A stretch of 5,737 nt of DNA. It comes from Saprospirales bacterium. Lineage in GTDB: Bacteria > Bacteroidota > Bacteroidia > Chitinophagales > Saprospiraceae. Position 1 is the first letter of the stretch. Every line of letters begins with the position of its first letter. This document shows positions 1 to 5,467 of the stretch, piece after piece. The notes beneath the pieces are model-generated. The model worked only from the letters and a program-made list of their open reading frames with translations. It was not told where the DNA came from and did no database searches. The DNA lies in contig DLXL01000121.1 in assembly GCA_003448025.1 (NCBI GenBank), forward strand, positions 1-5,737. The letters run 5' to 3'. Position numbers and translations under genes: made by a program.

Positions 1-408
1 GTCAGGTTTCCCAACTAAAAGCAGCAACTCTTCAATGATATTGCCGGAATCCTTGGTCCAGATACGAACATTCTCGTCCTTATCACGAACGGTCAGCAAT
101 TCGGAGTATTCATTTGCTGGCACTTTGGAAAGTGCAGACTTGTAAAGCGCCAATCCATCGGAAATACTATCTGCCACGAGGACCCGGAGACCTCCGAGAT
201 CTTTCACAACTTCACGGATGGCATTCCAGTCTTCATCGTCTGTTTCGATTTTGGCCGCCAGATGGAAGAGTTTAGGTGCAATGTAGACCACCGTAAAACG
301 TTCGTCTTCACTGTACTGGTTAAAGAATCGGGTTATGGCATCGTTCTGTGCCATGGTAGTTGCGGATGCTCCTATCAGGAAGAGCATGAGAAAAAACAAT
401 TGTTTCAT
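1..408 (-). CDS. DUF4252 domain-containing secreted protein (3' end cut off by window)
   Basis: The minus-strand frame is open from the ATG at 408 to the window edge, giving 136 codons without the C-terminus. The first 20 residues form a signal peptide (MKQLFF, then a hydrophobic core, then TTMA) with probable cleavage before Gln21, so the mature protein should be periplasmic or outer-surface. The rest matches the DUF4252 pattern as I know it: an early F-x-x-Y-S-E-D-E-R-F-T-V-V-Y-I segment (about 28-43), a middle DLGGLRVLVADS strand (69-80), a YSELLTVRDKDENVRIW segment (about 101-117), and an EELLLLVG motif near residue 126. The function of DUF4252 is unknown. In Bacteroidota it is often found next to ECF sigma factors, which fits here. 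In-frame ATGs at 462 and 456 would add an 18- or 16-residue N-terminal tail; I prefer 408 because the signal peptide then starts at the N-terminus. Family call is confident; role is not known. Confidence 0.85.
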   Translation of the reverse strand, partial: MKQLFFLMLFLIGASATTMAQNDAITRFFNQYSEDERFTVVYIAPKLFHLAAKIETDDEDWNAIREVVKDLGGLRVLVADSISDGLALYKSALSKVPANEYSELLTVRDKDENVRIWTKDSGNIIEELLLLVGKPD

Positions 409-474
409 AGCTTGAAAATTTAAAAAACTGATTGATGTTGGATTGATTTTAGACATGTTCATGAGTTTTTGAGG

Positions 475-1086
475 TTATCCTTCTTTTTTCCGGGGCACCT
501 TTTCAACTACTTCCAGATAAGAAGCCTTTTGAACGGCGTGCTTTTTCCCTTTATCTAGTTTTGAAGATACCAGAGCAAGAGCAGCTTTAATTTCAGCCAT
601 TGCTATCGCAGTTTCCGGATCTGGCTCCGCATTTTTTGCTGGGGTATTCCGTTTAACAGGCTTTTTAGCAGGTTTTTTATTGACAATCGGCTTTTGAGGG
701 GCAATAGTTGCCATGGATTCCATGGATTCCTTTTGATCAGGCATTGGCTCCAGCATTTCCTGTTTTGGTAAAGGAGCAGGAAATGCAGCCATTGGCACCG
801 TCGGAGCGTCCTGTTGCATAATCCACCAACCCGCAGCCAGCAGCAATGTAACAGAGGCAGCCACAGCCCATTGATACATCTGTGGGCGAATGCTTACTGA
901 TTTTGCTTTTGATTTGAACTCAATTAGCTGCTCCTCCTTCAAGGCCTGAAAAAGAGGTGCAACGTTCTGCAACCGGGCATCAATGGAGCCTGCGTTGAAA
1001 TACGCTTTAAGGCTGCGCTCCTCTTCCAGAGAAGTCTCCCCCTCCCAGTAGCGATCCAGCAACGTTTGAATTTCTTCGTATTTCAT
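475..1086 (-). CDS. Putative membrane anti-sigma factor (single-pass, zinc-less type)
   Basis: This 203-residue protein starts 22 bp after the sigma factor gene. The N-terminal part (1-60) is acidic and helical, begins with MKYEEIQTLLDRYWEGETSLEEE, and resembles the cytoplasmic sigma-binding head of Bacteroidota anti-sigma proteins. It lacks the H-x3-C-x2-C zinc motif of ZAS-type anti-sigma factors. One membrane helix spans about 72-90 (WAVAASVTLLLAAGWWIM). A low-complexity Pro/Met/Lys linker follows (93-158), including PAKKPVK-like basic stretches and a duplicated ESM. A final amphipathic helix (about 157-180) contains ALALVSSKLDKG, which I recall from the C-termini of other Bacteroidota anti-sigma-like proteins. 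Inference: the head holds the sigma factor at the inner membrane and the periplasmic tail senses a signal. The role rests on topology and position, not on a named domain. Confidence 0.72.
   Translation of the reverse strand: MKYEEIQTLLDRYWEGETSLEEERSLKAYFNAGSIDARLQNVAPLFQALKEEQLIEFKSKAKSVSIRPQMYQWAVAASVTLLLAAGWWIMQQDAPTVPMAAFPAPLPKQEMLEPMPDQKESMESMATIAPQKPIVNKKPAKKPVKRNTPAKNAEPDPETAIAMAEIKAALALVSSKLDKGKKHAVQKASYLEVVEKVPRKKEG
711..730. repeat. 9-bp tandem duplication inside the anti-sigma gene
   Basis: The unit CCATGGATT occurs twice in direct tandem (711-719 and 720-728), with two more matching bases after it. It keeps the reading frame and encodes a doubled Glu-Ser-Met in the periplasmic linker of the anti-sigma-like protein. 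It is a small in-frame slippage repeat in a region that tolerates length change. Confidence 0.8.
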
Positions 1087-1108
1087 GACTTTCTTCTTTC
1101 TTTAAGTT

Positions 1109-1615
1109 TCACTTGACCAGTTCAACCATTTTTTCTCTAATGGTTTTTCTGGCACGATGGAGGTTTACTTTTACTTGTTCCATGGTAATATTCAGCGCTT
1201 CTGCAATCTCTTCGTAGCTCAGTTCTTCAATATCTCTTAAGTGCATCACCATTCTTTGTTTGTCCGGAAGATCCTGCATATAGGATTTCACTTTTTGAAC
1301 CAGGTCGGAACTTTCTGTTGCAGCAGCCGGATTAAAAGCATCCGAGCTCCTTTCTGTCACCCCTTCTAATGGAGCCGTTCTTCGAAGTGTTTGACTTCTT
1401 GTTTTATCCAAAGAGCGATTACGTGTAAGTGTCATGCACCATGCTTCCCAGTTCTGTACATTATTCACTTGTTCGGGTGAAGATTTCCAGACTTTTTCAA
1501 GCACCTCCTGCACCACATCTTCTGCTTCATGCACACTTCCCGTAATCCGCAATGCGAATCGGTATAGTTTGTGTCTGATAGGAAGAACCTGTTCGTGAAA
1601 AATGGCCCAAGTCAT
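1109..1615 (-). CDS. RNA polymerase sigma factor, ECF (sigma-70 family group 4)
   Basis: This 168-residue protein has the size and layout of an ECF sigma factor. Sigma region 2 covers about 12-78. It has the region 2.1/2.2 pattern YRFALRITGSVHEAEDVVQE followed by VLEKVW (18-43), which contacts the core polymerase, and WEAWCMTLTRNRSLDKTRS (57-74), which reads the -10 element. A short linker (79-105) follows. Region 4 (about 108-160) contains LPDKQRMVMHLRDIEELSYEEIA, then the helix-turn-helix ALNITMEQVKVNLHRARKTIRE that binds the -35 element. There is no extra C-terminal domain. It is the first gene of a unit with the anti-sigma-like protein and the DUF4252 protein, so it probably drives an envelope-related response and perhaps its own operon. 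The ATG at 1615 gives the normal N-terminal length; no clear Shine-Dalgarno is present, as is usual in Bacteroidota. Confidence 0.95.
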   Translation of the reverse strand: MTWAIFHEQVLPIRHKLYRFALRITGSVHEAEDVVQEVLEKVWKSSPEQVNNVQNWEAWCMTLTRNRSLDKTRSQTLRRTAPLEGVTERSSDAFNPAAATESSDLVQKVKSYMQDLPDKQRMVMHLRDIEELSYEEIAEALNITMEQVKVNLHRARKTIREKMVELVK

Positions 1616-1642
1616 GCAATTTCGCGCCTTGTTTGAAGAGAA

Positions 1643-1667
1643 GACGGCGCCAGGAGATCAATGTTAC
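1643..1667 (-). promoter_or_regulatory. Candidate ECF-type promoter of the sigma operon
   Basis: Read on the minus strand, GTAAC (1667-1663) is followed by 16 bases and then CGTC (1646-1643), which lies 27 bases before the sigma factor ATG. This is close to the classical ECF layout (AAC at -35, about 16 bases, CGTC at -10), so the sigma factor may transcribe its own unit. Both motifs are short and the specificity of this particular sigma factor is unknown, so chance is a real possibility. The adjacent A-tract at 1668-1674 (T7G on the minus strand) could instead be a degraded housekeeping -7 box. Confidence 0.3.
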
Positions 1668-1727
1668 AAAAAAATCAAATTTTTTTATATGATAGCACAA
1701 AAACTTTTCCATGATCTTCATGTTCGT

Positions 1728-1735
1728 TACTTTTG
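1728..1735 (+). promoter_or_regulatory. Bacteroidota-type -7 box for the ARPP-1 lipoprotein gene
   Basis: TACTTTTG is a perfect match to TAnnTTTG, the -7 consensus of the primary sigma factor in Bacteroidota. It would place transcription start near 1740 and give a leader of roughly 45-50 bases before the ATG at 1788. I see no good TTG-type -33 element at the expected distance, so the promoter may be weak or need an activator. Confidence 0.5.
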
Positions 1736-1763
1736 TAGGTCTGGTTTAGATATCTGTAACCAT

Positions 1764-1773
1764 TGTTCGAACA
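1764..1773. promoter_or_regulatory. Perfect 10-bp palindrome (TGTTCGAACA), possible operator
   Basis: TGTTCGAACA is a perfect inverted repeat lying 14 bases before the lipoprotein start codon and about 30 bases after the -7 box. The half-site TGTTCG also occurs at 1721-1726, immediately before the -7 box. A dimeric regulator could bind here, but no regulator gene of that kind is in the window and a 10-bp palindrome can arise by chance. Confidence 0.25.
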
Positions 1774-1787
1774 CTAATTTGCAACAA

Positions 1788-2783
1788 ATGCCAAAAAAAC
1801 TCTTTTTGCTTGCGGTATTAGTAACCATATTAGGTGCTTCTTGCCAATCTGATCAAAATAAGGCATCAGTAACGGGTGTACAAGCCCTTCAGTTAATCAC
1901 TGCTGAGGAGTCTGTTGCTACTTTTGAAAACCTACGCTTATACCCTGTAACCGCTGACCCATCTCTCATATCTGAGCATAAGGACCTGAATCGAATGAAG
2001 ACCCTGGCTGAAGGAATGAATACTCCCGGATTCCGGTTATTGGAACGCAAACAATTCGGCAGGGAGGATGAAGCCTGGCACCATGGCCTTACGGTTCAAA
2101 ATAAAAGCCAGGATACCATACTGATGCTGGCGGGAGATGTAGTGAAAGGTGGCAATCAAGACAGAGTACTGGCTCATCACGAAGTAATTTTGCCTATGAC
2201 TGTGCGAAATGTGGAAGTTTTTTGTGTAGAAGCTGGTCGCTCTACTTATTATGATCCCAATGCCAGCAAAGCAGAAAAAGAGATTGCAGCTTTTAAAGGC
2301 TATTACAATGTGGCAAGCCCCTCCGTAAGGCGAGCGGTTCAACAAACTCAGGATCAACAAAAAGTTTGGGAGGCAGTAGCTGCCGTAACGAAGGATAATA
2401 ATGCCACTTCACAAACCCAGGCTTACACTGCGCTGGACACTGAAACTGAAGAGAAAAAACGTCGGGATATTTATTACCAGCATTTGCAGGATGCATTTAA
2501 AGGCCGTACGGACGTGGTTGGAATGGTAGCAGTATGTGGCGATCAGGTATTGGGGGTGGATATTTTTGGCACCCCAGAATTATTCCGCAAACAAATGGGC
2601 TCCTTATTGCATGGTTATATAGCCGAATCCGCTTCAAAGGGCCAAAACAATGTTTTTGCTACGGAGAAAGCCCGAGAATCTTTTGAGCGCGTGGCGCGAT
2701 TAGCCGGGCCGGCATCAAAGGCGTCGGAGACCGGCAGTAAATTCAGTTGGGGTGGCCATTGGGTGCATCTTTACGGACAATAG
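1788..2783 (+). CDS. Lipoprotein with ARPP-1 (DUF6569)-type domain
   Basis: This is a 331-residue protein of unknown function. The frame is open further upstream (to 1602), but the ATG at 1788 is chosen because it starts a lipoprotein signal, MPKKLFLLAVLVTILGASC, with lipidation expected at Cys19; the upstream part would overlap the divergent sigma gene and promoters. The lipobox has Gly at -3, which is looser than the E. coli consensus. The domain (about 32-280) shows the ARPP-1 hallmarks as I remember them: FENLRLYPV at 47-54, a LTVQNKSQDTILMLAGD strand region (101-117), GGNQDRVL (121-128), a VEVFCVEAGR motif (142-151), and a C-terminal GMVAVCGDQVLGVDIFGTPELF segment (245-266). A helical insert (about 160-235) separates the two conserved halves. 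The tail (305-331) is Gly/Ser-rich and ends in GGHWVHLYGQ. ARPP-1 was named from associations in prokaryotic conflict-type gene neighbourhoods; here it is a stand-alone envelope protein. Family assignment is from motif memory. Confidence 0.75.
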   Translation: MPKKLFLLAVLVTILGASCQSDQNKASVTGVQALQLITAEESVATFENLRLYPVTADPSLISEHKDLNRMKTLAEGMNTPGFRLLERKQFGREDEAWHHGLTVQNKSQDTILMLAGDVVKGGNQDRVLAHHEVILPMTVRNVEVFCVEAGRSTYYDPNASKAEKEIAAFKGYYNVASPSVRRAVQQTQDQQKVWEAVAAVTKDNNATSQTQAYTALDTETEEKKRRDIYYQHLQDAFKGRTDVVGMVAVCGDQVLGVDIFGTPELFRKQMGSLLHGYIAESASKGQNNVFATEKARESFERVARLAGPASKASETGSKFSWGGHWVHLYGQ

Positions 2784-2821
2784 ACTTTTTCATCGAGTTT
2801 CTTCATCTTCTATTTTATCCA

Positions 2822-3259
2822 ATGACGAATTTTTTTGACAAAATGGATCGCCCGCCCATTCAGGCGATCGCCACTTTTGGTGTGGCGTTTTCCTTAATGG
2901 CCCTGGGTTGGCTTTCCACCGTCTCAGGGATTATGGAGGTGGACCGACTTTATGCCTGGTCAATTGGTGCAGCATTTATGCTATTTTTTGCATTGATGAA
3001 TAGCCTGTTAAGCTTAAAAGCGCCAAGTTTTGTCAAATACTGGGGAATATCTATTTACAGTTATATTGGTTTAGGCTTGGGCACCAGCCTGTTGGCATGG
3101 GGCTTTTCCGGGATACCACTTAAAGAAGCTGAAAGCTATCGCTGGATCTACATTGTGGTAACGGTAGGATTCATAGTATTCCTCACATTGGTAAATTTGA
3201 TGAAAGTCATCGTGAAGTTTGCAGAAAAAGAAGAGTGGAACCAACCCAGAAAACGATAA
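2822..3259 (+). CDS. Small four-helix integral membrane protein, unknown function
   Basis: This 145-residue protein begins 38 bp after the lipoprotein gene and may be co-transcribed with it. The frame is open from 2747, but that start would overlap the lipoprotein gene; the ATG at 2822 gives MTNFFDKMDRPP and then the first membrane segment. A start at 2843 (MDRPPI) is also possible. Four hydrophobic segments are visible at about 14-36, 45-65, 73-96 and 106-131. The loops are short. The C-terminus is charged (KFAEKEEWNQPRKR) and by the positive-inside rule should be cytoplasmic, as should the N-terminus. No catalytic or binding motif is evident and I do not recognise the family. The composition and length look like a genuine conserved small membrane protein, not a shadow frame. 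Confidence 0.75.
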   Translation: MTNFFDKMDRPPIQAIATFGVAFSLMALGWLSTVSGIMEVDRLYAWSIGAAFMLFFALMNSLLSLKAPSFVKYWGISIYSYIGLGLGTSLLAWGFSGIPLKEAESYRWIYIVVTVGFIVFLTLVNLMKVIVKFAEKEEWNQPRKR

Positions 3260-3322
3260 CCTGAACTCCAACGAATCTTATTCCTGGAGGCGGAAAACAT
3301 CATTACAGGTGATACGGGGCCA

Positions 3323-3350
3323 TTGTTTGTTTAAATTCGCCCTACCTTTA
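3323..3350 (+). promoter_or_regulatory. Bacteroidota-type promoter directly before the pseudouridine synthase gene
   Basis: TTG (3323-3325), 17 bases, then TACCTTTA (3343-3350) match the -33/-7 arrangement of Bacteroidota primary promoters, with one mismatch (A for G) at the end of the -7 box. The box ends only four bases before the ATG at 3355, so transcription would start at or beside the start codon. This suggests a leaderless or near-leaderless mRNA and a new transcription unit separate from the upstream membrane protein gene. Confidence 0.55.
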
Positions 3351-3354
3351 CTCC

Positions 3355-4476
3355 ATGATGACCGCAGATGACTTAAATCAAACACCTTTGGAGCCTGAAG
3401 ACCCACAACTTTCAAGGCCTGCAGAGGCTGACCTTGAAACAGAGGATATCCTTGCATCAGAGGATTACTACGAGCGTCACGAAATCATAGCAGATCCCAA
3501 ACAATCGGTCATAAGACTGGATAAGTTTTTGATGGATCGCTTAGCCAACAGGTCCCGGAACAAGGTCCAAAATGCCATTCGTGCAGGCTCGGTACAGGTA
3601 GATAATAAAGAGGTAAAGCCAAATTACCGTGTCAGGCCAGGCAACACCATCTCCATTGTGTTGCCCAAATCGCTGGAAGAAAATTTTGATATTACCCCTC
3701 AGCCTATCCCGCTGAATATCATCTACGAAGATGCTGATGTACTGGTGGTTAACAAGCCTTTTGGGCTGGCAGTACACCCAGGAGTTGGTATTCCCAATGG
3801 TACACTGGTAAATGCTGTTGCGTGGCATTTACAAGAGCAATTCAAAAATTTGCCAGTTAAGGAAGGCAATGAGCCTAACCGGGCGGGCATAGTACATCGG
3901 ATTGACAAAGACACCACTGGTCTTATGGTTGTAGCCAAAAATGAGTATTCCATGACCCATCTGGCCAATCAATTTTTCCACCATACCATTGAACGACGGT
4001 ACTTCGCACTGGTATGGGGGGATATGGAAGGTGATTCAGGTACTATTCGTGGGAACATCGGGCGAAATCCCAATGACAGACGGCTATTTATGGTATTTCC
4101 AGAGGGAGAAGATGGAAAATGGGCGGTAACCCACTGGAAGGTTGTAGAGCGTTTTTACTATTGCACCCTGGTAGAATGCAGACTTGAAACCGGGCGAACG
4201 CACCAGATCCGGGTACATCTCAAGTCTATTGGACATACCCTATTTGGAGACATCCGTTATGGAGGCAATAAGATCCTTAAAGGAACACTGTACCCAAAGT
4301 ACCGGCAATTTGTAGAATCAAATCTGGCTAGATTACCTCGACAGGCGCTGCATGCCAAAGTTCTGGGATTTGAACATCCAACGACCAAACAACACATCAG
4401 ATTTGAGTCGGATCTACCGGAGGATATGCAATCTGTTATTGATCAGTGGCGGGAATATGTTGCGGACAGATTATAA
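3355..4476 (+). CDS. rluD: RluA/RluD-family 23S rRNA pseudouridine synthase
   Basis: This 373-residue cytoplasmic enzyme converts specific uridines of rRNA to pseudouridine; RluD itself modifies helix 69 of 23S rRNA (U1911, U1915, U1917 in E. coli). An S4 RNA-binding domain covers about 52-104 (IRLDKFLMDRL, SRNKVQNAI, GSVQVDNKEVKPNYRVRPGN). The catalytic domain (about 115-355) has the VLVVNKPFGLAVHPG motif (129-143), then HRIDKDTTGLMVVAKN (181-196) with catalytic Asp184, then TGRTHQIRVHL (279-289), and RQALHAKVLGF (329-339). A poorly conserved acidic N-terminal extension of about 45 residues precedes the S4 domain. Two consecutive ATGs (3355 and 3358) can serve as start. The S4 domain plus catalytic domain fits RluD or RluC; RluD is preferred, but target specificity cannot be read from sequence alone. 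It likely heads a unit with the lipid kinase and translation factor genes. Confidence 0.93.
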   Translation: MMTADDLNQTPLEPEDPQLSRPAEADLETEDILASEDYYERHEIIADPKQSVIRLDKFLMDRLANRSRNKVQNAIRAGSVQVDNKEVKPNYRVRPGNTISIVLPKSLEENFDITPQPIPLNIIYEDADVLVVNKPFGLAVHPGVGIPNGTLVNAVAWHLQEQFKNLPVKEGNEPNRAGIVHRIDKDTTGLMVVAKNEYSMTHLANQFFHHTIERRYFALVWGDMEGDSGTIRGNIGRNPNDRRLFMVFPEGEDGKWAVTHWKVVERFYYCTLVECRLETGRTHQIRVHLKSIGHTLFGDIRYGGNKILKGTLYPKYRQFVESNLARLPRQALHAKVLGFEHPTTKQHIRFESDLPEDMQSVIDQWREYVADRL

Positions 4477-4478
4477 TA

Positions 4479-4494
4479 GTGGATCTAAATCCAC
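4479..4494. other. Perfect 6-bp hairpin between the pseudouridine synthase and lipid kinase genes
   Basis: GTGGAT (4479-4484) and ATCCAC (4489-4494) are perfect inverted repeats around a four-base loop, starting three bases after the upstream stop codon and ending 13 bases before the chosen lipid kinase start. No T-run follows on the plus strand, so it is not an intrinsic terminator. It could be an mRNA stability or processing element, or chance. Confidence 0.45.
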
Positions 4495-4507
4495 AGCAAA
4501 CAATGAT

Positions 4508-5455
4508 ATGCAAGATTCACATCCTGTCATAAAAAACGAGTTACTGGCGTACCTGTTACGCCCCCGACGAATCGTGTTTATTGTAAACCCAAAGGCAGGC
4601 ACCAATTTGCAAAAACATATCAGGAATAGCATTGATAACCACCTGAATCACAAAAAATTCGAATACGGTATCTGGTTGACTAAAAAGGCCGGCCATGCAA
4701 GCAAGCTGGCTAGCAAGGCCGTCAAAGAAGGCTATGAATATGTAGTAGCAGTTGGAGGGGATGGTTCCATAAATGAGGTTGCCTCTGCTTTAATTGGTAC
4801 CAATGCAATTCTCGGCGTAATTCCAGCCGGTTCCGGCAATGGATTAGCCATGCACCTGGGATATGGCCGCGACATCGATGAAGCGATTAAAAAACTTAAT
4901 ACAGCTGAAGAAAAATCCATTGATTGTGGCACCCTGAATGGTCGTCACTTTGTAAATATTGCCGGAGTAGGATTTGACGGATTGGTGTCCAACATGATGA
5001 AAGGAAGCCATTGGAGAGGATTTTTGCCCTATTTTTTAAAATCTGTGGAAGCAGGTTTAAGCTATACGTCTAAACCTTGTTCGATTCAATTGGATGGGGA
5101 AATACTGGAGCGGAATTGTTTTGCCATCAGTATTGCCAATGGCCCGATGTATGGCTATAATTTTCAAATTGCACCTGATGCCTTACTGGATGACGGATTT
5201 TTTGAGGTGGTCATTATGAAAGATGCACCCAGATGGCAGTATTTTGCTGCCATCCCTTCTATGTTGACCAATAAGATCTATCAGGCCGATTTTGTGGAGC
5301 ACTACAGGGCCAAAAAAGTGGTAATCAGGGCCGAAGGCGAACAATATATTCATCTGGATGGAGAGGGGATGGTAATATCCGAGGAACTTCATTTCGAAAT
5401 CACTCCTTCAGCCCTTCGCATTTTAGTGCCAAAAGTGAAATCCGTAGAATCTTAG
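4508..5455 (+). CDS. Diacylglycerol/YegS-BmrU-type lipid kinase
   Basis: This 315-residue protein belongs to the diacylglycerol kinase catalytic (DAGK) superfamily, which phosphorylates lipids such as diacylglycerol at the inner face of the cytoplasmic membrane using ATP. Visible motifs, numbered from the ATG at 4508, are FIVNPKAG (24-31), the TKKAGHA segment (58-64), the nucleotide-binding loop VGGDGSINEVA (82-92), and GVIPAGSGNGLAMHLG (103-118). The C-terminal beta-sandwich half includes FVNIAGVGFDGLVSN, an ISIANGPMYGYNFQIAP segment, DDGFFEVVIM, and the late HLDGEG motif, which is common in this family. Length is normal. The GGDGS and GSGN variants (Ser for Thr) are also seen in other Bacteroidota members. 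The frame is open upstream; an ATG at 4457 would add 17 residues and overlap the previous gene by 20 bp. I favour 4508 because the NPKAG motif then lies at the usual distance from the N-terminus. The true lipid substrate is unknown. Confidence 0.92.
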   Translation: MQDSHPVIKNELLAYLLRPRRIVFIVNPKAGTNLQKHIRNSIDNHLNHKKFEYGIWLTKKAGHASKLASKAVKEGYEYVVAVGGDGSINEVASALIGTNAILGVIPAGSGNGLAMHLGYGRDIDEAIKKLNTAEEKSIDCGTLNGRHFVNIAGVGFDGLVSNMMKGSHWRGFLPYFLKSVEAGLSYTSKPCSIQLDGEILERNCFAISIANGPMYGYNFQIAPDALLDDGFFEVVIMKDAPRWQYFAAIPSMLTNKIYQADFVEHYRAKKVVIRAEGEQYIHLDGEGMVISEELHFEITPSALRILVPKVKSVES

Positions 5456-5467
5456 ACACACAAACTT

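Noticed and set aside
1527..1721. Minus-strand open frame covering the sigma gene start and divergent region
   Set aside because: It is out of frame with the sigma factor, has no domain-like sequence, and overlaps the well-supported sigma gene.
1602..1787. N-terminal extension of the lipoprotein frame (62 codons upstream)
   Set aside because: It would bury the lipoprotein signal inside the protein and overlap the divergent gene and promoter elements; its composition is not protein-like.
2037..2496. Two minus-strand open frames opposite the ARPP-1 lipoprotein gene
   Set aside because: They are shadows of the coding strand with no recognisable domain or start context.
3260..3354. Possible terminator between the membrane protein and pseudouridine synthase genes
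   Set aside because: Only 4-bp inverted matches (such as ATCA/TGAT near 3299-3313) and no T-run were found, so no terminator can be supported.
3541..3968. Minus-strand open frames opposite the pseudouridine synthase gene
   Set aside because: The plus-strand protein is unmistakable here; the antisense translations show no family features.
4503..4505. ATG five bases before the chosen lipid kinase start
   Set aside because: It is in a different frame from the kinase, so it cannot start that protein.
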